From Actinomycetes bacterium (lineage in GTDB: Bacteria > Actinomycetota > Acidimicrobiia > Acidimicrobiales > Bog-793), in contig JAKAOD010000154.1 of assembly GCA_021823365.1 (NCBI GenBank), positions 1 through 7,169 of the forward strand: a DNA stretch of 7,169 bases, read 5' to 3'. The translations under genes and the position numbers were made by a program. Each line of letters starts with the position of its first letter. Within the stretch, counting starts at the first letter, position 1. The notes under the pieces are model-generated. The model did not search any database and was not told the origin of the DNA. It was given only the letters and a program-made list of their open reading frames with translations. Shown piece after piece: positions 1-6,796 of this stretch.

Positions 1-284
1 AGCTGGATGAACCCCTCGGCCGGCTCGGGTGCGAGGTAGACGACCCGGTCGTCGAACCACCCGATGCGGCTCAGACGGTACGCGAAGGACCGAACCGAGC
101 CCACTGCCGCCGCCAGCTCGGCGAGCGCCGCGGCATCGAGATCCGCGGGATCGCGGAAGGGTCCGAGCACCGTGACGTGCGGGGGCAACCCGTCGCGGGC
201 CGTCGGGTCGAAGACGCGCCGCAGGAGTCGGACGACGTTGCCAGCCGACGGGACCGGGACGACGAGCGCGCTCTCAACCCCCAT
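1..284 (-). CDS. 2H phosphoesterase / 2'-5' RNA ligase (LigT)-like protein, N-terminal part (3' end outside window)
   Basis: The frame starts with the ATG at 284 and runs off the left edge after 94 complete codons. It begins VESALVVPVPSA, a typical first beta-strand. After a helix (FDPTARDG), PPHVTVLGPF (34-43) carries the first H-x-T motif, His36 and Thr38. This is one of the two H-x-T/S motifs that define the 2H superfamily (LigT, cyclic phosphodiesterases, AKAP7-like proteins). VVYLAPEP (81-88) is the next strand. The second motif would lie beyond the edge, so catalytic competence cannot be judged. Family members hydrolyse 2',3'-cyclic phosphates or make or break 2'-5' RNA links; the in vivo role of most bacterial members is unclear. 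The ATG lies within the stop region of the nucleotidyltransferase gene, an 11-base overlap, which points to translational coupling and perhaps a joint function. Only a weak ribosome binding site (GGTCGG) precedes it. Confidence 0.8.
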   Translation of the reverse strand, partial: MGVESALVVPVPSAGNVVRLLRRVFDPTARDGLPPHVTVLGPFRDPADLDAAALAELAAAVGSVRSFAYRLSRIGWFDDRVVYLAPEPAEGFIQ

Positions 285-1059
285 TTCCGACCAGCGACCG
301 GAGCCGCGCGAGATCCTGGCGCTGGTCGCCGGTCAGCTCGAAGTCGGAGTGCAGCAGGACCTGGACCTTGGCGGAGAGGCAGGGTACCGGCCGGCCGGCG
401 ACGAGCCCCTCGGCGAGGACGTGCTGGGGTGCACTCGGATCACCTCTCCCGCCGAGCGCCGGGCCGTCACGATCGAGCGCGGCGCACAGGCGGGGCCAGT
501 CGAGGCTCGTGAAGCCCACGCTCCGCAGCGAGCGATCGCGCATCTGCCAGCAGTCCGGCATCAACGCCTCTGCGCGGTAGCGCAGGACCGTCTCGAACCC
601 GAGGGACGCGAGCGCCGCCGCCGCGAGCGGGGCGCTCCGCTCGAAGTCGTCGACGACGAGGTCCACGTCTGCGTGGCGACGGGTCTGGCGACCGACGAGC
701 GCGTCGACGCCCCAACCGCCGGCGAGCCAGGTCTCCACGCCCGCCGAGCGAATGGTGTCGACGATCAGCAGCAGCTCGGCAGCGGTCGTCTCAGCGCCGA
801 CCCGGGCGTGGAGCGGCCCGAGCATCCGCCGGACTCGGGAGCCCTGCGGCGCGTCGACGACCAGCCTGCCGAGTCGTGTCGCGGCCCACCGGAGCGGAGC
901 GACGGACACCATCGCCTTGTTGACCGACCGCCCCAGCCGGTGGGGGGCTGATGGCAGCTCTTGGGGCACGGCGAGGGCAGCCGCCATCGACCGGCCACCC
1001 GGAGCGCGCGGATCGCCGCTCGCGCTCCGGGTTGCGAGCGAATCCCGTTCCGTGGTCAC
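274..1059 (-). CDS. Nucleotidyltransferase-fold protein, ANT(2'')/Lin-like family
   Basis: 261 residues from the GTG at 1059, which overlaps the stop of the shifted GH26 frame (GTGA) and is preceded by a G-rich stretch. The nucleotidyltransferase core starts near residue 93. WLAGGWGVDALVG (111-123) matches the GGW.(I/V)DA..G nucleotide-binding motif. RRHADVDLVV (127-136) supplies the D-x-D pair (Asp131, Asp133) that binds metal in Pol-beta-like nucleotidyltransferases. CLSAKVQVLLHSDFE (227-241) and DQRQDLARL (245-253) match the usual C-terminal part. Relatives move an NMP onto small molecules such as aminoglycosides or lincosamides, but many chromosomal members have unknown substrates, so resistance should not be assumed. 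The first 90 residues are an extra region, rich in Arg and Ala, that I do not recognise. Starts at ATG 987 or ATG 912 would shorten the protein by 24 or 49 residues, but the coupled GTG fits the operon best. The next gene starts 11 bases before its stop. Confidence 0.8.
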   Translation of the reverse strand: MTTERDSLATRSASGDPRAPGGRSMAAALAVPQELPSAPHRLGRSVNKAMVSVAPLRWAATRLGRLVVDAPQGSRVRRMLGPLHARVGAETTAAELLLIVDTIRSAGVETWLAGGWGVDALVGRQTRRHADVDLVVDDFERSAPLAAAALASLGFETVLRYRAEALMPDCWQMRDRSLRSVGFTSLDWPRLCAALDRDGPALGGRGDPSAPQHVLAEGLVAGRPVPCLSAKVQVLLHSDFELTGDQRQDLARLRSLVGNGG

Positions 1060-1219
1060 GTCCCCGCACCCCCCGCGAGCTGCCCGACTTTACCGGGATG
1101 CCCGCCGGCTGCCAAGACCCGATACCGCGCGATCATCGACTCGCTGAGGTCGATCGTACGCACGCGCCGGTAGCGCTCGGCCAGCATCGCGGCGACCCGC
1201 CCGGCGTCGGCACCCCCCC
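1056..1219 (-). other. Probable true 3' end of the GH26 gene, in a shifted frame after a G7 run
   Basis: On the minus strand a run of seven G (1219-1213) separates the GH26 frame from a better-looking frame. The shifted frame reads ADAGRVAAMLAERYRR, then VRTIDLSESMIARYRVL and about 20 more residues, and stops at the TGA at 1058-1056. That stop overlaps the GTG start of the next gene (GTGA). By my count G/C at third positions is 44 of 51 codons in this frame, against 23 of 40 in the unshifted GH26 frame over the matching stretch. A single extra G in the run would explain the break. It could be a sequencing or assembly error, a real mutation, or less likely programmed frameshifting. A separate small gene starting at the ATG at 1187 is possible but has no clear ribosome binding site. 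The function of the tail is unknown. Confidence 0.65.
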
Positions 1220-2298
1220 GTTGCGCCGGCGAGACTGTCGAGGATGCGGGGAGCTTGGAGCATGCGCCGGAGGACCGACGCCGAGCGCGGGAAAGCCGAG
1301 AGCTCGTGGTTCGCCCCGCCGGAGGCGGCGTCGTCGTAGTCGTACCAGAGCTCGGCCTGGACGAGCGGATGGCCGAGCATCCAGCGGATGAACGCCTTCA
1401 TGAGCGCAGCGTCGTCGCCCGTCCCCGGCGAGCTGAGGGCCCACTCGGCGATCATCATCGGCCGGCCCGTGCGCTTTGCGAATGCGTAGTCGGCGTCCAG
1501 GGCGTCCGTGCCGTGCTGCATCCACGACCAGCTCGCCGAGCCGGGGTAGGCGTCGACGGCGATCCAGCCGACGTAGGCGTTCCCCGGGTACCACTCGCCG
1601 AGGCTGAGCCCAGAGCGCGGCGAGACGTCGTAGAGCGTGGGGCACCAGACGAAGGTGACGTTCGGGTCGCCGCGGAAGAGGTCGACGACGTGGCGCCATG
1701 CGGCGACGTACTCGGCGGGGCGGTTCCCCGGGACGGTCTGGCCGCCCGGGCCGACCGCCGACCAGGGGTACCAGGTCCCGTTGAACTCCCAGTCGAGCCG
1801 GATGAACAGTGGCCGCCCGTAGGCGGCGACCGTCCGCGCCTGCCGCTCGATGTAAGCGTCCTCGCTGCCGTCGGCCACCGACTGGAGGGTGCCGTTCCCG
1901 GGGAGGCTCCAGCTCACCATCCCCGTAACCCCGAGGCGGCGGAGCTCGTCGAGGATCCAGCCGAAGCTCCCGTTCGGCGTCGTGTACTGGTCGAAGATCG
2001 CGACGCGCCGGAGGCCTGCCGCACCGAGGAAGGTCTCGTACTGGTCGATCGGCGCGCTCACGCCGGTGTAGACCTGACCTTCCGGCGGCGCGAACGTGCG
2101 CATCCCCGGCGCGAGGGGCAATGTCGAGGCCGTCGAGGATCGCACTGCAAGCGTCGAGGCCGCGCCCCCGACCGCCGGGGTGGCGCCGGCCGCGAGCGGG
2201 ACCACGGCCGCGCCGGCGGCGAGCCACACCGCCGGCACGCAGATCCGACGGCCGAGGAGCCGTCGCACTGCGCGCCGCGCCGCGCCGTCCGTCACCAC
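1090..2298 (-). CDS. Exported GH26-type glycoside hydrolase (endo-beta-mannanase/glucanase-like), C-terminus probably frameshifted
   Basis: 402 residues as the frame stands. The GTG at 2298 is the most upstream start available, since the same frame carries the stop of the previous gene at 2347; no good Shine-Dalgarno sequence is visible. The N-terminus has a basic region (RRAVRRLLGRR, 8-18) and a hydrophobic stretch (19-39), so it is a Sec-type signal peptide or membrane anchor. The catalytic domain spans about 65-355. FIRLDWEFNGTWYPW (165-179) carries the acid/base Glu171 and the NGxWYPW signature of GH26, where HExNG is more usual. NVTFVWCP (213-220) and VGWIAVDAYPG (243-253) follow, then RPMMIAEWALS (279-289) with the presumed nucleophile Glu285, and ELWYDYD (316-322) near the last strand. 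GH26 enzymes are retaining beta-glycosidases acting on mannans, mixed-linkage glucans or xylans; the substrate here is unknown. A trimming role like that of BcsZ in cellulose systems is inferred. The last 40 residues in this frame, after about 362, are Arg-rich and out of character; see the segment at 1056-1219. Confidence 0.85.
   Translation of the reverse strand: MVTDGAARRAVRRLLGRRICVPAVWLAAGAAVVPLAAGATPAVGGAASTLAVRSSTASTLPLAPGMRTFAPPEGQVYTGVSAPIDQYETFLGAAGLRRVAIFDQYTTPNGSFGWILDELRRLGVTGMVSWSLPGNGTLQSVADGSEDAYIERQARTVAAYGRPLFIRLDWEFNGTWYPWSAVGPGGQTVPGNRPAEYVAAWRHVVDLFRGDPNVTFVWCPTLYDVSPRSGLSLGEWYPGNAYVGWIAVDAYPGSASWSWMQHGTDALDADYAFAKRTGRPMMIAEWALSSPGTGDDAALMKAFIRWMLGHPLVQAELWYDYDDAASGGANHELSAFPRSASVLRRMLQAPRILDSLAGATGGCRRRAGRRDAGRALPARAYDRPQRVDDRAVSGLGSRRASR
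1213..1219. repeat. Homopolymer run C7 (G7 on the coding strand) at the frame break
   Basis: Seven consecutive C on the plus strand, exactly where the coding signal changes frame. Such runs are common sites of length error and of slippage. Confidence 0.95.
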
Positions 2299-2346
2299 GC
2301 GTGCCCGCGCGGTGCCTGCCGAGTCATCGCCGTCGGACGGTGATCC
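2299..2346. other. 48-base gap between the GT-C and GH26 genes
   Basis: This is the largest clear intergenic stretch in the window. I see no terminator hairpin, promoter or strong ribosome binding site in it. A minus-strand ATG at 2327 opens only an 11-codon frame that ends at a TGA, so it could at most be a tiny leader peptide; nothing further supports this. Confidence 0.5.
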
Positions 2347-3915
2347 TCACGAGGTCCGAAGCCGCCAGGCGAAGAGGTTCCGGCCCGCCCCGCCGTACGG
2401 GATCTTCGCGATGAGCTGGTAGTTCGGAGAGCGGTCGAGCAGCGCCGAGAGCCGCAGGTCGAGGGCGTAGGTCGAGCCGAAGCTCAGGACGACGAGGTTG
2501 AAGTACCGGTGGGCGAAGGCGTCGGCGTAGGCGGGCAGCCCCGTCAGGTACCGGTGCGTGCGCGGGTCGACGTAGCCGAAGTAGTAGGTGCTCGACCACT
2601 GGTAGGGCTTGCCGATGCTCTCGAGGTAGTACTCCGGGATCGTCGCGTCCTCGACGAGGTAGCGGCCCGTCACCGGCCGGAGCTGGGACTCGACGAGGCT
2701 CACGAGCGGGCGGGAGTCGGTCCAGTCGGCGAAGGCGGAGCGCGCCGTCGAGACCCCGACGACGGCGATGGCGACGATCAGGGCGAGGTTGGCGACGACG
2801 GCGCTCAGGTGGCTGCGCGACCACTCCAGCAGTCGCGCGAGCGCGAGGCCGGCGACGGGTGCGGCGAAAAGCGCCCCGTAGTCGACGTGCTTCTCCAGCG
2901 AGACGATCGTGTGCAGATGCGCCTGGTAGACCGGTGCGAGCAGGGCCGTGAGGGCGAGGGCGGCGACGAGGAAGCGCTTGCCCCGACGGCGTTCGAGGAC
3001 GGCGCCCGCTGCCGCGAGCACCAGCACGGGAGCGAGGAAGTGCCATGTCGTCGCGGCCACCTGGGCGACGCTGTTCGTGCCGTCGGGACGGTTCGTCGTC
3101 GTCGAGGACAGGCCGGTGAGGAACGACGTCCCGAGCACGGCGACGAGCGCTTCACCGGCGACGGCGAAGCCGGCGACGGCCGCGGCGACCCGTACGAGCG
3201 CGCGGCGGCGCCGCGCCTTGGCCGCGAGGGGGCCCGCCTCCCGAATGGGCGCCAGCACGAGCAGGCAGCCGACGCTCGGGACGTAGAGGAGCGCGGCGTA
3301 CTTCGTCATCCCGGCCACCGCCGCCGCTGCTCCGGCACCCGCGGCCCAGGCGAGCGTGCGCCATCCGAGCACCGCCGTGCCGGCGCTCCGCGTCGCGCAC
3401 CAGGCCGAGACCGACAGGAGGCAGATCGCCATCGCGTCGTAGGTGGCGAAGTGGCCGAGGAAGAACGTCGGACCGAGGACCGCGAACGCGAGCGCACCGA
3501 GCATGCCGGCCCGCTCACCGACGACCCGCCGCCCGACGCCGTAGGCGAACCCGGTCGCTGCGAGCATCAGGACGAGACTGAAGTCACGAGCCGCCTCCAG
3601 ACCGCCAACAGCCGCCAGCGCCGCGGCGATCGGCGGGTAGATCAGCGGCGATCCGGAGAAGTAGCTGGCGAAGTTCTGGTACGTCGGCGCGTGGTGGAGG
3701 AGGCGCGCGATCTCGAGATGCCCTGCGTAGAGATAGAGCGCCTCGTCGGTGAATGCCGTGTTGTGCAGGGAGAGCGACACGGCCGCCTGGAGGGCGAGGA
3801 TTGCGGCGAGCGGCGCGTGGCTCGGCAGGCGCCGCCGGCGTGGCTGCGCGCCGGGGTTCGGCGCCGGCGGGGTGGCGACGTCCTCGAAGCGCTGGGCGAG
3901 CGCCGGCGCGCTCAT
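2347..3915 (-). CDS. GT-C-like polytopic membrane glycosyltransferase (PMT/ArnT, GT39/GT83-like)
   Basis: 522 residues starting at the ATG at 3915. A cytoplasmic Arg-rich N-terminus (PRRRRL, 25-30) is followed by a first helix (about 34-51) and an outer loop carrying FTDEALYLYAG, whose Asp57-Glu58 match the acidic motif in the first loop of GT-C enzymes. Further hydrophobic helices lie at about 113-131, 134-155, 158-172, 183-202, 207-223, 240-262, 288-307, 315-330, 345-363 and 370-390. HFATYDAMA (155-163) holds a second candidate acidic residue. The last 130 residues are a soluble, probably external domain rich in Tyr. Enzymes of this kind transfer sugars from polyprenyl-phosphate donors on the outer face of the membrane; acceptor and sugar are not shown here. 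Its place between a synthase and a secreted hydrolase suggests that it decorates the glycan or a linked surface molecule. The start overlaps the GT2 stop by ATGA. The fold is well supported; the family assignment rests on the DEA loop and topology. Confidence 0.85.
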   Translation of the reverse strand: MSAPALAQRFEDVATPPAPNPGAQPRRRRLPSHAPLAAILALQAAVSLSLHNTAFTDEALYLYAGHLEIARLLHHAPTYQNFASYFSGSPLIYPPIAAALAAVGGLEAARDFSLVLMLAATGFAYGVGRRVVGERAGMLGALAFAVLGPTFFLGHFATYDAMAICLLSVSAWCATRSAGTAVLGWRTLAWAAGAGAAAAVAGMTKYAALLYVPSVGCLLVLAPIREAGPLAAKARRRRALVRVAAAVAGFAVAGEALVAVLGTSFLTGLSSTTTNRPDGTNSVAQVAATTWHFLAPVLVLAAAGAVLERRRGKRFLVAALALTALLAPVYQAHLHTIVSLEKHVDYGALFAAPVAGLALARLLEWSRSHLSAVVANLALIVAIAVVGVSTARSAFADWTDSRPLVSLVESQLRPVTGRYLVEDATIPEYYLESIGKPYQWSSTYYFGYVDPRTHRYLTGLPAYADAFAHRYFNLVVLSFGSTYALDLRLSALLDRSPNYQLIAKIPYGGAGRNLFAWRLRTS

Positions 3916-6701
3916 CGCCGCGCTCCTCCCCCCTCATGTGCAGACGCCGCAGCGCCGGCTGTCGCGTGTGACCGAGCGCCTCGTCCCCCGCGGCTCGCCG
4001 AACCGGCGTCGAGCAGCTCGGTCACGGCCTGCCGGACACCGGGCCCCGAGCTCGCCGACCAGCTCCTCGCGCCCCGCGCCGACGCGCTGGTGAGGGGGCC
4101 GGCATCGCCGTAGACGATTCCGGCGACGTCGCCGCGCTGCCGGAGCGCCCGTGCGAGCCAGCCGAGCCAGGCCGGTTTGGTGACCGTCGACGGCGGCGGG
4201 TCGACGGGCTGCAGCGACGGGTCCTGGGCGACGACCCTCCCGACGACGGCGTGGCCCCTGCCAGCCGCGCTCACGAGGACGAGCAGGGGCTTGCGGGGGT
4301 GCTCGCGGGCCACCGCTCCGAGCACGGCGGCCGGCGACGTCCACAGCGTCCCGGGGTACTCGAACAGCGTGACCGCGACGGCGTCGATCTCCCGCGGCGG
4401 CGGGCTGAAGCGCCGGTCGGACCCGGGATCGGCGGGCTGCCACACGAATGCGACGTTCGTCGCCCCGGCAGACCGGAACACGGCCCGGACGTGCGCCCAC
4501 GCCGGCCGCACGTCCTCGGGGATCCCGCCCCCGGCGACGGCGGAGCTGACGGCGAAGTTCCGGTCGACCTCGGGAAGGATCGTCAGGTAGACGGGACGTC
4601 CGTAAAGGGCCAAGGCTCGCGCGTCGGCCCTCAGCGCCGGGTCGTCCAGTCCGTTGGCGATCGCGGTGAGGCTCGAGTCGAGCGTCGCCCGGCCGTCGTG
4701 GGAGAACACGAGCGTCACCCAGAGCGTCGCCCGGTCCCGCGCGGCGGCGCGCATCCAGGGCATGAGCGTCCCCGCCGCCCCGTCGACCTCGGCCGTGACG
4801 GCGAGCAGCGGCGAGGCGGCGGTGAGGCTCCGGTCGAGCCGGAGCGACGAGCCCGGAGCGAGGCCGGAGAGGCCGGCAAGCCTCGTCGCCGGCAGCCCGC
4901 TCGGCGGGGGGGCGACGGCGGGGCGCCCGGTCGTGCTCGCGGCGAACGCCCCGCCGGCCCCTCCGGCGACGACGGCGGCCGAGACGGCGGCCACGGCGGC
5001 GCGGCGCAGCGGTCGACGCCCCAGCAGGATCCGCAGCGCGCCCAGCTCGCGCCGCGGCCAGGCGAGCGCCGGGAGGTCGGCCACGCGTCGCAGGCCCTTG
5101 CCGTCGGCGATGGCGAGGGTGGCGCCGACGCTGAGCAGCAAGGCGAGGTAGCCCAGCCAGACCTCGGCGACGAGGAGCCTCGGTCCTTGGCGCAGCGCCG
5201 CGCCGGCCCCGAGCGCCACAACGCAGAGCGCCGCGCCGAGGAGGTAGGGCCTCGGGCTCGAGCGGGCGTGCACCCGGGTCTTCGGCGTGACGGTGAAGCC
5301 GCCCTGCCTGCCGGCGAACGCCCGGAGCGCCGCCAGGGAGAGGACCGGGAAGGCGAGGAAGCCGACGAGCGCGCCCCGTGCCGAGCTCGAGCGCCTCGCG
5401 AGGAGGAAGAAGCCGAGGACGCTCAGGCCGTAGTACGGGATGAAGTGCTCGAGGAAGCCGGGGAGCGTCGCGCCGCGTACGCCGCTTATCCCCGTGACGG
5501 CGAAGACGATCGGGGTCGCGAAGAAGACGAGGTCGCGGAGTCCGCATAGGTAGTGGGTGGCCGCCAGCCCGTACTGCACGCGTTGGACGAGGCTGAGACC
5601 GTTGCGCCTCGGAAGCACGAGCGCCCGCCAGTCGGTGCGCAGCACGGTCAGCGTGCCCCGCGCCCACCGGGACTGCTGGCCCATGTACGCGTTCAGCGTG
5701 GCCGGCCCGAGCCCGGTCGCGAGCACGCCCTCGAGGTAGACGCTCTTCCACCGCGGCGCGAGCCGGATCGAGGCGGCGAAGTCCTCGGTCACCGAGCTCG
5801 TCGGAAACCCGCCGATCTCGTCAAGCGCCTCTGCGCGGATGACGACGTTCGTGCCGCAGATGAAGGCGGCGTCGTGGTTCGACTTGCCGGTGCACAACTG
5901 GCGGTAGAAGAGGGACTGCTGGTCGTCCGCCCAGCGGGCGACGACGTTGTCACGGTTCCGGTAGTACTGGCCGCTCTGCACCCAGCCGACCTTCGGGTCC
6001 GCCATCAACGGCAGCGTCCTCACGAAGAACTCCGGCTCGGGCTGCTGGTCGGCGTCGAAGACGGCGACGAGCGCCCTCCCGGTCGCCCCGACCGCCTGGC
6101 GCGCCGCCTCGAGATTGCCCGCCTTGGCGCCGCCGGGCCGGGACCGGGTCACGCAGCGCACCCCGAGCGACGCGGCGACCGCCTCGGTCTCGGCCGCGGT
6201 TCCCGAGCCCGCCACAAGGCCGTCGTTGCAGACGACGACGGTGATCTCGGCGTCGGGGTGGAGCTCGAGCCAGGCCATGCGCGCGACGAGGATCGCCCGC
6301 AGCGTCGGAGCGAGCACCGCGCTGCCCTCGTCGACCGTGGGGACGAGCACGTACACCGGCTGGTCTCCCCCGCCACGGACCGGCTCGACCGTGGGCCCTC
6401 GCCTCGGCCACATGGTCACGTGCAGCCCGAAGGCGTGCGCCGCGGCGTGGAGCTCGGCGAGGTAGAGCGGAAGCGCGACGTAGAAGGCCGCCCAGTTGAT
6501 CACCGAGACGCGCCATGCGAGGTAGTCGACGCCGGCGACGGCCAGCGAGAGACCCGCCGCCGTCAAGACGAGTCGCTCTCCCCGCTGGCCGAGCAGCCAG
6601 GCGAGGACGCAGGCGAGCGCCGCGGTGACCGGAAGGATCCAGATCCCGGGGTGCTCGACGACGAGCGCGGCGAGCGCGGCAGCGAGGGCGAGCGCGCGCA
6701 C
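3912..6701 (-). CDS. GT2 cellulose-synthase-like processive glycosyltransferase fused to a degenerate GH26-like domain
   Basis: 929 residues from the first canonical start (GTG at 6701). The first 90 residues hold about three to four membrane helices. The cytoplasmic GT-A domain follows: VPTVDEG (120-126), VCNDG with the first Asp (157-161), FDADQQPEP with the DAD metal motif (216-218), TED with the presumed catalytic Asp (305-307) and QQSRW, a QxxRW acceptor/processivity motif (342-346). Five or so more helices (about 385-530) surround a VTPK linker (471-474), as in BcsA-type synthases, but no PilZ domain is evident. A further helix (about 568-588) and a Pro/Ala-rich linker lead to an outer domain (about 605-900) resembling GH26: YGRPVYLTILPEVD (700-713) keeps the acid/base-type Glu711, but the nucleophile position in KPLLVLVSAAG is Val810. 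The enzyme probably polymerises and exports a glycan at the membrane; sugar and linkage are unknown. Codon use suggests the real N-terminus may lie upstream, at about 6785. It overlaps the next gene by ATGA. GT2 call near certain; GH26 relationship inferred. Confidence 0.93.
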   Translation of the reverse strand: MRALALAAALAALVVEHPGIWILPVTAALACVLAWLLGQRGERLVLTAAGLSLAVAGVDYLAWRVSVINWAAFYVALPLYLAELHAAAHAFGLHVTMWPRRGPTVEPVRGGGDQPVYVLVPTVDEGSAVLAPTLRAILVARMAWLELHPDAEITVVVCNDGLVAGSGTAAETEAVAASLGVRCVTRSRPGGAKAGNLEAARQAVGATGRALVAVFDADQQPEPEFFVRTLPLMADPKVGWVQSGQYYRNRDNVVARWADDQQSLFYRQLCTGKSNHDAAFICGTNVVIRAEALDEIGGFPTSSVTEDFAASIRLAPRWKSVYLEGVLATGLGPATLNAYMGQQSRWARGTLTVLRTDWRALVLPRRNGLSLVQRVQYGLAATHYLCGLRDLVFFATPIVFAVTGISGVRGATLPGFLEHFIPYYGLSVLGFFLLARRSSSARGALVGFLAFPVLSLAALRAFAGRQGGFTVTPKTRVHARSSPRPYLLGAALCVVALGAGAALRQGPRLLVAEVWLGYLALLLSVGATLAIADGKGLRRVADLPALAWPRRELGALRILLGRRPLRRAAVAAVSAAVVAGGAGGAFAASTTGRPAVAPPPSGLPATRLAGLSGLAPGSSLRLDRSLTAASPLLAVTAEVDGAAGTLMPWMRAAARDRATLWVTLVFSHDGRATLDSSLTAIANGLDDPALRADARALALYGRPVYLTILPEVDRNFAVSSAVAGGGIPEDVRPAWAHVRAVFRSAGATNVAFVWQPADPGSDRRFSPPPREIDAVAVTLFEYPGTLWTSPAAVLGAVAREHPRKPLLVLVSAAGRGHAVVGRVVAQDPSLQPVDPPPSTVTKPAWLGWLARALRQRGDVAGIVYGDAGPLTSASARGARSWSASSGPGVRQAVTELLDAGSASRGGRGARSHATAGAAASAHEGGGARR
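3923..3929 (-). promoter_or_regulatory. Strong Shine-Dalgarno site for the GT-C gene
   Basis: On the minus strand GGAGGAG lies inside the last codons of the GT2 gene, with 8 bases between GGAGGA and the ATG at 3915. It is the best ribosome binding site in the window and fixes the start of the downstream membrane protein. Together with the ATGA stop/start overlap it indicates translational coupling. Confidence 0.8.
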
Positions 6702-6796
6702 CGCGACGCCGGCGGTGCCGGTCGTCGGGCTGCTGCCCGTCCGGCGGCGATCGACGCGGAGGCGGGCGCCGCTGACGGCGGTCAGCTCGCGCTCCC
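6702..6796 (-). promoter_or_regulatory. Likely 5' extension and non-AUG (CTG) start region of the GT2 synthase gene
   Basis: The GT2 frame stays open upstream of the GTG at 6701, and I find no in-frame ATG, GTG or TTG from there to at least 6890. The 28 codons between 6785 and 6702 have G/C at the third position in 27 cases, clearly better than the other two frames of this strand. They encode an Arg-rich cytoplasmic-style segment (RLRVDRRRTG) just before the first membrane helix. No Shine-Dalgarno sequence precedes the GTG at 6701. A CTG at 6785 overlaps the TGA stop of the upstream gene (CTGA) and is preceded, 6 bases away, by GGGAG (6796-6792). Initiation at CTG would give a 957-residue protein. 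This is an inference; CTG starts are rare. Confidence 0.45.

Noticed and set aside
64..951. Plus-strand open frame opposite the nucleotidyltransferase and 2H genes
   Set aside because: No domain is recognisable, and the minus-strand frames carry the GGW/DxD and HxT motifs.
274..1059. Calling the nucleotidyltransferase an antibiotic resistance gene
   Set aside because: Only the general fold and the GGW/DxD motifs are shared. It has a long extra N-terminus and sits in a biosynthetic operon with no sign of mobility.
1056..1219. A methyltransferase gene fragment after the GH26 gene
   Set aside because: The resemblance is limited to about 30 residues without a proper glycine-rich motif I. A frameshifted GH26 tail explains the data more simply.
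4900..5010. GGC/GACGGCG-rich near-repeats that might be a tandem repeat array
   Set aside because: They encode the Ala/Gly-rich helix and Pro/Ala linker of the GT2 protein; there is no regular unit, only high GC and low complexity.
3934..5751. Minus-strand 605-residue open frame inside the GT2 gene
   Set aside because: Arg/Pro-rich out-of-frame shadow of the GT2 gene, whose own frame carries all the motifs.
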